A stretch of DNA of 64,000 bases, from NCBI GenBank assembly GCA_965224235.1, contig CBDCYP010000002.1, forward strand, positions 1,922,001 to 1,986,000. The letters run 5' to 3'. A program made the translations under genes and the position numbers. Positions 25,343-34,329 of this stretch are shown here, one piece after another. The stretch is from G958295935 sp965224235. Lineage in GTDB: Bacteria > Chloroflexota > Dehalococcoidia > Lucifugimonadales > Lucifugimonadaceae. The notes under the pieces are model-generated. The model saw only the letters and a list, made by a program, of their open reading frames with translations, searched no databases and was not told the DNA's origin. The stretch's first letter is position 1. Each line of letters starts with the position of its first letter.

Positions 25343-26923
25343 TTATCGACAGTCATCGCCGCGAATGAATGCGGCGATCCTCTCGCCGATCATCATCGTA
25401 GTCAGGTTCGTGTTAGCCCGAATGCAATCGGGCATGATCGAGGCGTCGGCAACTCTGAGGTTGTCCAGCCCGTGAACCCTGCCTGAGCTGTCGACGACCG
25501 CGTGGCGGTCGGACACCGGACCCATTTTGCAAGTGCTCGATATATGATGGCTCGTACTCGCGCTCCGGACTAGCCATGCGTCCAGCATTTCGTCTGAACT
25601 CAAGTCGTCGTCATTCGGGTTGGTGCGTTCCTCGATGATTTCAGCAAACGCGGGGTCGTCCCCCATCCGTACGCAAAGCCTGACGGCGTCTCTCATGCGC
25701 CGCCTGTCTTCTTCCTCGGTCAGGTAGTTGTAGTCGAGTACGGGCTGAACGTGTGCGTCCGGTGACCGGAGGGTGATCCTTCCCCTGCCTTTTGCCAGGT
25801 ACAGGGCGATGATCATCCCGACGCCGTGCGGAGCGGAACTGCCTGCCAGATATATGCCCTCCGAGGTGGCGTAAGACAGTTGGTGAATGAGCATGTCGTT
25901 CCGCAAGTCGGACCCGGGGGCCGTATACCGCAATACGACTTGAATTCTGGGCGCCAGGGGATCTTGCTCAAATTCGGGTTTCGACCGCCACGTGATCCCA
26001 ACTTGAGGGTGATCACGTAGATTACGGCCCACTCCGGGCAGGTCGTGCAACACTTCGACGCCAGCGTTTTGGAGCGTATCCGCCGGGCCCACGCCAGACC
26101 GCATTAGGATATGCGGAGAACCGATTGAACCGGCCGACAGGATCACCTCTTCCGCCTGCAGTTCGAACAGTTCGCCTCCGCTTTCCACCAGTACCCCGGG
26201 CACCCTGCCTCTGTCGATCATTACGCGGTGAACAAGACAGTCCGGCCTGATGGTGAGATTCAACCGATGGCGGGCCTGGGAAATGTAGCCGATAGCGGTG
26301 CTCCACCTGACGCCGCCGGGGTTGTTGAGCGGGACCGGCCCCACACCGGTCGAGTCCGGATGATTCTGGTCGGCGCTGTGATCAAACCCGGCGGAACGGC
26401 AAGATTCGTAAAAAGCCTTCTGGTCCGGGAGCCATTCGTCCTCGCGAAACCGACGCGCGATTATCGGGCCGTCCTTGCTGTGAAAGTCGTCGCCGAAGTC
26501 ACGGTCGGATTCCACGTCGAGGAAGAATGGCATGACGTCTTTTGACGACCACCCCTGATTGCCTTCCGCCACCCACATGTCAAAGTCTTCAGGCAGACCG
26601 CGCAAGAAAATCTGGGCGTTAACCGCCGAAGACCCTCCGACAAGCCGCCCGCGAGGAACCATCATCGGGGGGGCCGTTTCCGTCGCACGCGCTTCATATT
26701 CCCAGTTATGCGGACTGTTGTACCCGAATGCCCTCGGCCAAATGTTCCGGTCTATTCCGTAGCCGTACTTGATTTCGTCCGGCATATTGTCGAAATCGGG
26801 GTAGTCGGACCCTGCCTCAATCAGCAGGACCGATCTACCAGGGTCTTCGGATAGCCGCGTGGCCAGAACGCCACCGGCCGACCCGGCGCCGACGATGATC
26901 GTGTCGTATTTCATGTCCCCCAT
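25343..26923 (-). CDS. GMC-family FAD oxidoreductase (choline dehydrogenase-like)
   Basis: A 526-residue flavoprotein of the glucose-methanol-choline family, which oxidises alcohols. The FAD-binding IIVGAGSAGGVLATRLSED is at the N-terminus. The GMC signatures PRGRLVGGSSAVNAQIFLRG and EVILSAGSIGSPHILMRSGV are complete. The C-terminal block has the catalytic histidine in STSHHISSTCKMG and the second conserved histidine position replaced by the RANTNLTTMMIGERIA segment. Two ATGs are possible (MGDMKYDT); the second is closer to the usual N-terminus. The substrate is unknown. It is convergent with the cyclophilin gene and is not part of an evident operon. Confidence 0.92.
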   Translation of the reverse strand: MGDMKYDTIIVGAGSAGGVLATRLSEDPGRSVLLIEAGSDYPDFDNMPDEIKYGYGIDRNIWPRAFGYNSPHNWEYEARATETAPPMMVPRGRLVGGSSAVNAQIFLRGLPEDFDMWVAEGNQGWSSKDVMPFFLDVESDRDFGDDFHSKDGPIIARRFREDEWLPDQKAFYESCRSAGFDHSADQNHPDSTGVGPVPLNNPGGVRWSTAIGYISQARHRLNLTIRPDCLVHRVMIDRGRVPGVLVESGGELFELQAEEVILSAGSIGSPHILMRSGVGPADTLQNAGVEVLHDLPGVGRNLRDHPQVGITWRSKPEFEQDPLAPRIQVVLRYTAPGSDLRNDMLIHQLSYATSEGIYLAGSSAPHGVGMIIALYLAKGRGRITLRSPDAHVQPVLDYNYLTEEEDRRRMRDAVRLCVRMGDDPAFAEIIEERTNPNDDDLSSDEMLDAWLVRSASTSHHISSTCKMGPVSDRHAVVDSSGRVHGLDNLRVADASIMPDCIRANTNLTTMMIGERIAAFIRGDDCR

Positions 26924-27036
26924 CCCCTTTGGCTTGAGTGCGCAACCGTAACGTTTGGCGAAGGGTACGACAGCGACGAGGAAGAATCACACTGGCTGTT
27001 TACAACCTGTCCGTAACTAATCTTGGTAAGTGAAAC

Positions 27037-28054
27037 ATGATCCTTGCGACTGACCTCAAAAATCCGGGAGGCGCCCTTACTCCTGCCGGATGGCACGTGG
27101 GTCCTCACCCAGATGCGCCTTGATTGGGGGTGGATCCTAAGGCTTGGCAGCGACGGCAGTACCCGAAATGTGGTTGGCAGGACGGGAAGGCCAAACGGCA
27201 TGACACTTGATCGGCCGGGGCTCTCCGGGTGGCAGAATCCCTCAATCCACCTTCTCTTCTCAAGGTAACTTTGGACGGCTCGGTCGAAACGATTCTCACC
27301 GCCTGCGACGGCGAACCGTTCCTCTTTCCCAACGATCTGAGATTCGGGCCCGACGGAGCCTTGTACGTGACCGACTCCGGGATTCCTGTACTGGAGTGGC
27401 ACGATGTTCCCGATGAAGAGCGCTTCTCCGCACCCACGTATGGCCGGTTATATCGGATCAACGTCAAAACTGCGTCGATACGCAAACTCGACTCCGGAAT
27501 ACCCTTCGCAAACGGCATAGCGTTCGGGCTGGATGACGACATCTAAGAAACCTCTGAACAACTCCGGGTTCCAATCCGTTCGCCCTGAGCTTGTCGAAGG
27601 GTTCTGGCCTCCTCCCCCACGGTGGGAGGATTCAGGAGGGGGAACCTCCGCTCTGCCAAGCGCATCAGCGGCTTGTTCAGAGGTTCCCTAAGTGTCGGCC
27701 ACGCAGGACGGCTGGATCTACAAATACGATTGGTCGCACGACGGCAGGGTGTCGGAGCGAACGGAGTTTGGCAACATCCTCGATCCAGAGAAGTCCGGGT
27801 TCCGAGGCGGAGACGGCATCGAATTCGGGCGGAATGGGCTTCTGTACGCGACCGTATCGAGGCAGGGAGACGTGGCGGTCATGAATCAGGACGGCAACGT
27901 CCTCGATCGGATAGTTCTCCACGGTCCGTCTCCCACGAACCTTGCGTTCGGACCCGGTGGGCGGCCCCAGATCTACGTAACTGAACAGGGTGTCGGCCAA
28001 TTCGAGGTTCACCACGTACCGACCGCGGGGATGCCACTCCACAGGGGCCCGTAG
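27037..28054 (+). pseudogene. SMP-30/gluconolactonase-like gene, frameshifted and interrupted by a MITE
   Basis: Pieces of one beta-propeller sugar-lactonase-like protein are spread over two frames: MILATDLKNP, then PLLLPDGTWVLTQMRLDWGW, then AESLNPPSLLKVTLDGSVET and PNDLRFGPDGALYVTDSG, ending at NGIAFGLDDDI where MITE A has inserted, and resuming in the same frame with SATQDGWIYKYDWSHDG and FGRNGLLYATVSRQG to 28054. At least two frameshifts precede the insertion. The family hydrolyses sugar lactones using a divalent metal. This copy cannot make the full protein. Reading in frame across the insertion shows that the element arrived cleanly. Confidence 0.8.
27544..27691. repeat. MITE family A, copy 2, inside the SMP-30-like gene
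   Basis: A 142-bp copy (27547-27688) with the family-A inverted ends, flanked by TAA at 27544-27546 and 27689-27691. The first TAA acts as an in-frame stop for the 5' half of the host gene. The sequence is over 95 percent like copy 1 by eye. Confidence 0.88.
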
Positions 28055-28106
28055 GCCGGGGGCCTTACCGGGCTGGCATGGCAGAAGCGACCGCCGCTCC
28101 CAACGT

Positions 28107-30284
28107 TTAAGGCATGGGAGCGGATTCCTGGCCAGAGTTTTCTTCTTCAATGTCGGGAATGGCAGGCGGTCGCAACCGTTCGGGGACGAACCGCATCAGC
28201 CGTCCGCTGACACCGAGCCAGGTATTTTCGCTCAGGGCTATAACCTGCCCCGCCGGTCTGCCATCGACGCGAAGCGATGAGTCGCCGGGCGCAGGTTTGT
28301 AGTGCAGCGCCACACTGTTATTTGGGGCAAATCGGAACTCGCCGCCTTCAAAGGGCAACTCCGGTATTTCGTTGGCCCCAACCCGGTCGACGGCGAGTAA
28401 ACGCCGTAGGCCGCTTCGGTTCACACGTGGGAAATCTACGACGAGCTGTTCCGAATCGTCGTAGATATAACCGAACGGCCGTGTCCGGGATAAGTGCCGG
28501 ACCGGAAGGATGATTGCTAAGGCCCCAACCAACCCGAGGACAATCCATATCCAAATTGGAAACCCTCCACTTTCGGGCATCACAGGGGGCGCTATTTCAG
28601 TCGGCAACGTGGTGGGGATGGGCGTAGGTGTTGGCGTTGGAGTTGGAGTTGGAGTCGGCACGGGGGTCGCCGTCGGCACAGGCGTCGGCGTGGCAGGAAT
28701 GGGAATTACTCCGATGGGAGGAATGTCAAGGGTTGATACGAACGACCGGTCCAGGTGAACCGAATCGAGGGTGATGACAATCGCGTAAGCGCCCGGTTGG
28801 GTGAAGTCGGCGAACACGTCAAATTGCCACGCAAGTTCTTCCGCTACTTTGGTGACAGCCTCGAATTTGAGAGGAACCATGACGCTTGGCCCTTCGGCGG
28901 TCCCATTTAGGTCGGTCACGCTTATCAGATGGGGAAATCCACCGGCAGTCACCGCGATCGTGGCGATGTGGTTCTCTTCGCTTGACTGTGCGTCCGGTTC
29001 GGAACGCAACAACGTCAACTCGGGAAAAAACTCGGTCTGGTAAGTACCCTTAGCCCGCACGACGGCGCCGTAATCTGCCCACGAAAGTTCAAGCTCTGTG
29101 TCGTTTACTCCCTGTGTTTCCGGTGCCGGTATCCTCACAGAGAACACCCCGTCGTTGGCCGTTGTGTCTCCCCCTGCGCCCTGGTCGGCCAGCTGATATA
29201 TTCGGGTCACGCCGCCGGGGTGCCGGATGGTTGCCTCAACCCGTGCAGAGATCAGCGGCTGCGCCTGCCCGTCGATGGTCGTCCTGGCTGTGATCAGCCC
29301 TGGCTCTCCGATTGGCAACGGCTCCTGTGGCACGAGTTCCAAAACAAGCGGGTTTCTTATCTCCACACCGGCAAGCAACTTGGCGCCCGAGCCAACCGCC
29401 TGCATCCGCCATGTGCCGGGCATCGGATCGCTTACGGTGTAGATGACCGTATTTGGCGACTCGTCAACCCCGATGTTTTGGAAGTCCTGATTTGCAGGCG
29501 CGCCGTTCGGGCGGAAAAGCGATGCTTCCGTGTCCGAACTCAGCCGGATAAATGCGGCGAGAAGAGACCTCGTGTGAGGAGCTATTTCGATTGAAGCGAT
29601 CGCAGGTGCGCCCATATTCAGCTCGGCATCTATTACTGTCTCCAGTTCTAGCCCGTTGTAATCGCGCAAAAGGGCAGTGACCTCAGTTCCGATACCCAGG
29701 TCGTAGTACCGCCCACCCGAGTTGATGGACACCTCGGACAGCAGTTCACGCAGCGGAAGGGCGGTTGAGGGCAACGTCAGGACGTCTACCGGCCAATTTT
29801 CACCCGCGAACAATTCGCCGGTCTTGGAGAGTTGCGCCTCTGTTGATTCCGTCTCGCCAAGTATTCGGCCAGAGGTGACCAGGTATACCTTCGAACCTTC
29901 GGGAGCTTTCTTGCTTGCCAAAAGCGAAAAGATGTTCGACAAGGCAAGGATTTGATCGGATCGTGGGGCCCCCGTTTCCTCTCTCAAGCGCAGGACCAGA
30001 TTCTCTGCCTCGGCATGTGCGTCATCTATATTGAGTACGGGGGACACATACTCGGGCTCTTCGCCGTACGTCACGAATATGACGTTGCCCTGGGTGATCC
30101 CGTTAATCACAGCGTTCAAGGCGGTCTCGACCATGTCCAAGTCGTTCTTGATGCCCGCCGGGCCCTCGTCGATTGCTATTATCGCCAGTACGGCATCATC
30201 TGCCTGCGCGCTCACCGCAGGCGGCGCCGGAACAAGGAGTATGAGGGTAATCGCGAGTACGATGACCAAGATCGAGCGCGGCAT
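28107..30284 (-). CDS. Secreted, membrane-anchored protein with VWA-like N-terminal region and Thr-Pro stalk
   Basis: A 725-residue single-pass membrane protein. Residues 1-26 are a signal peptide (LILLVPAPPAVSA). Residues 30-200 have the strand-helix alternation of a von Willebrand A-like domain (VYLVTSGRILGETES, GGRYYDLG), but a standard DxSxS metal site is not evident. The middle contains beta-sandwich modules (GVTRIYQLADQGAGGDTTANDGVF, a calcium-activated-chloride-channel-like block). Around 530-565 lies a Thr/Pro/Val/Ala stalk, encoded by GTTGGN-type repeats, then a membrane helix (WIWIVLGLVGALAIILPV) and a cytoplasmic domain of about 125 residues of FHA-like or other beta type. Function unknown; a stress-sensing or adhesive surface protein is plausible. 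Confidence 0.75.
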   Translation of the reverse strand: MPRSILVIVLAITLILLVPAPPAVSAQADDAVLAIIAIDEGPAGIKNDLDMVETALNAVINGITQGNVIFVTYGEEPEYVSPVLNIDDAHAEAENLVLRLREETGAPRSDQILALSNIFSLLASKKAPEGSKVYLVTSGRILGETESTEAQLSKTGELFAGENWPVDVLTLPSTALPLRELLSEVSINSGGRYYDLGIGTEVTALLRDYNGLELETVIDAELNMGAPAIASIEIAPHTRSLLAAFIRLSSDTEASLFRPNGAPANQDFQNIGVDESPNTVIYTVSDPMPGTWRMQAVGSGAKLLAGVEIRNPLVLELVPQEPLPIGEPGLITARTTIDGQAQPLISARVEATIRHPGGVTRIYQLADQGAGGDTTANDGVFSVRIPAPETQGVNDTELELSWADYGAVVRAKGTYQTEFFPELTLLRSEPDAQSSEENHIATIAVTAGGFPHLISVTDLNGTAEGPSVMVPLKFEAVTKVAEELAWQFDVFADFTQPGAYAIVITLDSVHLDRSFVSTLDIPPIGVIPIPATPTPVPTATPVPTPTPTPTPTPTPIPTTLPTEIAPPVMPESGGFPIWIWIVLGLVGALAIILPVRHLSRTRPFGYIYDDSEQLVVDFPRVNRSGLRRLLAVDRVGANEIPELPFEGGEFRFAPNNSVALHYKPAPGDSSLRVDGRPAGQVIALSENTWLGVSGRLMRFVPERLRPPAIPDIEEENSGQESAPMP

Positions 30285-30595
30285 TTACCCTCCCAAGGGT
30301 TTCGGCTGCCCAAAAACCGGTGTGCTGAACGAATGGCTTTCTCTAAGGATTGTTCAGTTTCTGGTCTGGGATTTCCAGTTACGAACAACGCGGAATTAGA
30401 CGCGTTGCAAAGTCCGGAATCTGCGGTGGATACCGTATGCGTCGGAAATCCCCGTAACGTGTAAGTCCAGCCGCGGGTAAACGCCTAAACCAGCCGTCAA
30501 TCATAGTTTGACATTGGGAATTGTGGTGTAATTGCCTTCCGGCAGGTCGGCAATTTACGAAGCTGCGCCAGAACTCAGTTGGACGGAGACCCTCC
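30285..30595. other. Upstream region of the enolase-superfamily gene
   Basis: About 310 bases between the divergent surface-protein gene and the dehydratase gene. It holds TTGACA at 30508-30513 and a small inverted repeat ATTGCC/GGCAAT (30531-30536, 30549-30554). The spacing to any -10-like hexamer is poor, so I do not call a promoter. No gene is visible. Confidence 0.35.
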
Positions 30596-31759
30596 ATGAA
30601 GGTAACTCAGATCAGGACATTCCCAGTCAAGGACGAAAGTGGCCGACCCTACTTTATTGTCAGAGTAGATACAGATGCGGGGATATACGGTCTCGGCGAG
30701 GCGGGCATCAAGAATTGGGGCGTCGCTATCGCCAGCGCAATCGACCACCTGAGTGACCTCGTAGTGGGCGCGGACCCCTGGGAAACCGAACGGTTGTGGC
30801 AGTTGATGTTCAGGGCAGGATTTTTCCCAGCCGACAAGGTCTATTCATGCGCGATCAGCGCCATCGACATCGCTCTGTGGGATATCAAAGGCAAGTCTGT
30901 GGGCATGCCTGTTTACAAGCTGCTCGGCGGACCGGTGCGGCAAAAGGTGGTCTGCTATCCCCACACGCAGGGCCCAACGATCGAAGCCCTCGTGGACAAC
31001 GCCCGTTGGCACGTTGACAAAGGTTGGCGCTTTGTCCGATGGGGGCAGCCCGAGACCTCCGGCGGGTTTGAAGCGAGAGGTACCGCCATTCTGGAACCCC
31101 GGAAGTCGATGGTCATCGCCGTCGAACAAATGCGAGCCGTCCGGGACGCCGTGGGGCCGGAAGTGGAGATCTGTTTCGACGTGCACACCCGCCTCGACCC
31201 AACCCACGTAATCCAGATGTGCAAGTGGCTCGAAGAATTCAAGCCGTTTTTCATAGAAGACCCGATACGGTCAGAAAACCCCGGCAGTTACCGGAACCTT
31301 GCCCGCCACATCTCATTGCCCATCGCGGCGGGAGAACAGTGGGCAACGAAATGGCCTTTCCGGGAGGTCATCGAGGAAGAGCTAATCAACTACGCCCGCA
31401 TCGATCTGTGCATCGTCGGTGGCCTGACCGAAGCTCTGAAGATCACCCATTGGGCGGAGACCCACTACATCGACATAGTTCCCCACAACCCGCTCGGCCC
31501 GGTCAGCGCGGCGGCTTGCGTGTCGCTGTGCATGGCAACCACGAACGTCGGCGTGCAGGAGATGCCGCGACAGCCCGGCACATTCGCCACCGACCTGTTT
31601 CCCAAGCAGATTGAGTGGGAGGATGGCTATGCCTGGTGCCCAGACGAACCGGGTTTGGGCGTGGACTTCGACATCGAAGCCGCGGAGACCGCTCGCTACG
31701 TCCCGCAGGACTGGCCAACCATTCTCTACAGGGAGGACGGGGCGCTTACCAACTGGTAG
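30596..31759 (+). CDS. Mandelate racemase/muconate lactonizing-family enzyme, galactonate dehydratase-like
   Basis: A 387-residue enolase-superfamily enzyme. Such enzymes abstract a proton next to a carboxylate, usually to dehydrate sugar acids. The fold is complete: capping domain, then the barrel with metal ligands Asp195 (CFDVH), Glu221 (IEDP) and Glu247 (GEQW), general acid/base His197 and His297 (VPHNPLGP). This His arrangement is that of the galactonate/mannonate dehydratase-like groups, not of muconate cycloisomerase. The start is the ATG at 30596 with GGAG nearby; a longer frame upstream lacks similarity. The SDR gene on the opposite strand and a related enzyme at 55328 suggest sugar-acid catabolism. 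The substrate is undetermined. Confidence 0.9.
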   Translation: MKVTQIRTFPVKDESGRPYFIVRVDTDAGIYGLGEAGIKNWGVAIASAIDHLSDLVVGADPWETERLWQLMFRAGFFPADKVYSCAISAIDIALWDIKGKSVGMPVYKLLGGPVRQKVVCYPHTQGPTIEALVDNARWHVDKGWRFVRWGQPETSGGFEARGTAILEPRKSMVIAVEQMRAVRDAVGPEVEICFDVHTRLDPTHVIQMCKWLEEFKPFFIEDPIRSENPGSYRNLARHISLPIAAGEQWATKWPFREVIEEELINYARIDLCIVGGLTEALKITHWAETHYIDIVPHNPLGPVSAAACVSLCMATTNVGVQEMPRQPGTFATDLFPKQIEWEDGYAWCPDEPGLGVDFDIEAAETARYVPQDWPTILYREDGALTNW

Positions 31760-31787
31760 GGCGTCCCCGTAGTCGACGAAGGAATGG

Positions 31788-32552
31788 TCAATCGATCGAC
31801 GCGCCCCCGTCTATCACGACGTGCGCGCCAGTCATGAACGACGCGTCGTCGGACGCGAGGAACAACACGCCGTTGGCGATCTCCTCAGGTCGGCCCATTC
31901 GCTTCATCAACGAGTCCTGTGCGAAGTCTCGGTACGCCTCTTCAGGGTCGAGACCCAGGGAAGCGATGTGCCGGTCCGTAGCCCGCGTTCTGGTGGAACC
32001 AGGGCAGATTCCGTTCACCCGAATATTGTCCGGCGCGAGATCCATCGCAAGGCATCGGGTCAACTGGGCGACGGCCCCTTTCGAAGCGTTGTAAGGAATG
32101 AACTCCGGTTGGGCGATGAATGAACTGACCGAAGCGAGGTTGACGATGGCGCCGCTGCCCTGCGCCCTCATGTGCGGCAGCACTGCCCGGACGCAGTTTG
32201 CGTATCCGACCACGTTCACACCGAAAACCCTGGCCCAATCGCCGTCTGTCAGGTCTTCAACCTTCCCAAAAACGAAGGCGGCGGCGTTATTGACCAACGT
32301 GTTCACCGGGCCCAACGCCTGAACCACCTCCGCGACCCCCGCCTCAACGCTTTCCCGATTCGACGTGTCCATGTGTACAAACACGCCCTCGCCGCCTGCT
32401 GCCTCGATCATCGCCAGGGTCTCTTTGCCAGCATCATCCTCGATGTCGGCTATCGCTACTCGTGCGCCTTCTTTGGCAAACAGTTCGGCAATCGCTCGGC
32501 CGATGCCGTTGCCGGCCCCTGTAACTATGGCGACTCTGTTTTCAAGTCTCAT
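31788..32552 (-). CDS. Short-chain dehydrogenase/reductase
   Basis: A 254-residue classical SDR. The cofactor loop TGAGNGIGRAIAELF, the Asp after the second strand (ADIEDD, favouring NAD), the NNAA motif, the catalytic Ser in LASVSSF and Tyr-x-x-x-Lys in YNASKG are all present. The C-terminus FLASDDASFMTGAHVVIDGG is standard. It is convergent with the dehydratase gene, ending 28 bases from it. Reversible oxidation of a hydroxyl group, possibly of a sugar or sugar acid, is the likely reaction. The substrate cannot be deduced. Confidence 0.92.
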   Translation of the reverse strand: MRLENRVAIVTGAGNGIGRAIAELFAKEGARVAIADIEDDAGKETLAMIEAAGGEGVFVHMDTSNRESVEAGVAEVVQALGPVNTLVNNAAAFVFGKVEDLTDGDWARVFGVNVVGYANCVRAVLPHMRAQGSGAIVNLASVSSFIAQPEFIPYNASKGAVAQLTRCLAMDLAPDNIRVNGICPGSTRTRATDRHIASLGLDPEEAYRDFAQDSLMKRMGRPEEIANGVLFLASDDASFMTGAHVVIDGGASID

Positions 32553-32746
32553 GTGGCGTTTCCTTCGCGTGTCGCAAACCCGTCTTCCCGAGTCTTGTGC
32601 CGACTATACCCGCAGGGGAGATGCATGGCGAAACGATAAAATGGCCCGATAGTTCAGGGGCGGCCCGAATCAAAGCGAACCGCGCCGACCTGCCCGTTCG
32701 TACTCAATATCAGGATCACGTAATCGGAAGCGTAGGTGAAATCCCA

Positions 32747-33349
32747 TTGCTAACCAGAGGATTTTTTGGTGGAAAACGACAGGCGTCCAGCAGGCCGTTG
32801 CCACCGGGCCAATATCTTGAAAACGGATTCCCCGTGTTATCCGCCGGACCAACACCCCGCGTCGACTTGGGACTCTGGACCTTTTCGATCGAGAGCGACG
32901 GCCAGCAAGCGACGTCATGGACCTGGCAGCAGCTGATGGACTTGCCGCAGACCGAGGTCACCGTCGACCTGCATTGCGTTACCAAGTGGTCGAAGCTCGA
33001 CACCATGTGGAAGGGCGTGACTATCAGCACATTGTTGGAAGCGGCCGATATTGAACCTGCAGACGAATACGTCATGGCGTTCTGCGATGGCGGATACACG
33101 ACAAATCTGCCGGTCGAGGACCTTATCGACGGGAAGGCGATGGTTGCGCATGAATACGATGGCGCGCCACTGCGCCCTGAGCACGGCGGCCCAGCCCGTC
33201 TGTTGGTGCCCCACCTCTATCTGTGGAAGTCGGCGAAGTGGATTCGCGGCCTGAGATTCATGGAAGACGACGCTCCGGGGTTCTGGGAAGCGTACGGCTA
33301 TCATATGTATGGTGACCCCTGGAAGGAACAGCGTTACACGTACGACTAG
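32747..33349 (+). CDS. Sulfite-oxidase-like molybdopterin enzyme
   Basis: A roughly 200-residue protein of the sulfite oxidase/MsrP fold, which carries a molybdopterin cofactor. The molybdenum-ligating cysteine is in DLHCVTKWSKLD (Cys77 from this start), followed by VTISTLLEAADIEPADEYV, the pterin-binding segment, and KSAKWIRGLRFMEDDAPGFW at the end. A TTG at 32747 is preferred because AGGTG lies eight bases before it and the family begins close to LTRGFFG; a longer frame reaches an ATG at 32624. There is no signal peptide, so it is cytoplasmic. A flavin reductase gene follows 130 bases later and is the probable electron partner. The substrate, sulfite or another oxoanion or oxide, is unknown. 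Confidence 0.85.
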   Translation: MLTRGFFGGKRQASSRPLPPGQYLENGFPVLSAGPTPRVDLGLWTFSIESDGQQATSWTWQQLMDLPQTEVTVDLHCVTKWSKLDTMWKGVTISTLLEAADIEPADEYVMAFCDGGYTTNLPVEDLIDGKAMVAHEYDGAPLRPEHGGPARLLVPHLYLWKSAKWIRGLRFMEDDAPGFWEAYGYHMYGDPWKEQRYTYD

Positions 33350-33479
33350 TACGGCAACGCCTGAATGGTCATATTCGCTTCCGAAATCCGCTGAGGACTC
33401 CAAGGGCTCGCAATCGCCGGTCGGTACTCTGGGCCGTCGTTCAGGGACCTCGTGATGCGACCTGCCGAGTCATGAACAA

Positions 33480-34229
33480 ATGGCATATAAATCTTTCGCA
33501 GCCGGCCGGTGGCAATTCGCGGTCGTGACGGACATATGCAACGAAAGCTACAGGGCCAAGACCTACACCCTGCAACTTTCGGACAGGCGGCCGTTCTTGG
33601 CCGGCCAGCACTTCGACGTCAGGCTCACTGCGCCCGACGGCTATCAGGCTCAACGCAGCTATTCGATAGCCTCGGGGCCAGAACGGCCAGGCAAGATCGA
33701 CATTACCGTGGAGCTGATTCCTGACGGGGAAGTTTCCCCTTTCTTCCACGAGGTCGTCAGGATCGGCGATGAACTTGAGGTGCGGGGCCCTGTAGGCGGC
33801 CCATTCACGTGGCAGTCGTCGATGGGGGGTCCTCTGCTGCTAGTCGCAGGCGGCTCCGGGATCGTGCCCATAATGTCCATGGTGCGGCATCGAATCGCGG
33901 CCGCCCCGGACCTGCCGGCCGTGCTCTTGTACTCTTCCCGTTCGCTGGAAGACGTCATCTATCGTTCCGAACTCGAGCAGATGGCCAGGAGCGATCTGAA
34001 ATTGACCGTATCCCTGACTCTGACCAGATCGCGACCTGCCAGATGGCGAGGTTACGACCGGCGGGTTGACGGCAAAATGTTGGACGAGGTGATCGACATT
34101 TTGCCGGGCATGGGCTGGACGTACATCTGTGGTCCAACGCGGTTCGTTGAAAGCGTCTCAGACCTGTTGGTAGACCGCGGCCAAAACCCTGAGACGATCC
34201 GAACCGAACGATTCGGACCTTCAGGGTAG
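33480..34229 (+). CDS. Ferredoxin-NADP reductase-like FAD oxidoreductase
   Basis: A 249-residue flavin reductase. The FAD-binding RSYSIASGP and GPVGGPFTW motifs and the nucleotide-binding GGSGIVPIMSM and ICGPTRFVESV motifs give the full FNR module. No iron-sulfur domain is attached. It follows the sulfite-oxidase-like gene on the same strand, and such pairs recur in bacteria, so it probably passes electrons between NAD(P)H and the molybdoenzyme, in either direction. Start ATG at 33480. No regulatory site was recognised. Confidence 0.87.
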   Translation: MAYKSFAAGRWQFAVVTDICNESYRAKTYTLQLSDRRPFLAGQHFDVRLTAPDGYQAQRSYSIASGPERPGKIDITVELIPDGEVSPFFHEVVRIGDELEVRGPVGGPFTWQSSMGGPLLLVAGGSGIVPIMSMVRHRIAAAPDLPAVLLYSSRSLEDVIYRSELEQMARSDLKLTVSLTLTRSRPARWRGYDRRVDGKMLDEVIDILPGMGWTYICGPTRFVESVSDLLVDRGQNPETIRTERFGPSG

Positions 34230-34329
34230 TTCGGCGTAGTCGCCAAGCGACCAACGCCTAAGGTTCACATCTCCTTGCGACCGTTCCCTATCAGAACGGT
34301 GACGGCGACTAAAGGGGCCCGACCAGTTA

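Noticed and set aside
28620..28690. GTTGGN repeats as a CRISPR or regulatory tandem array
   Set aside because: They are in frame in a surface-protein gene and encode its Thr-Pro stalk.
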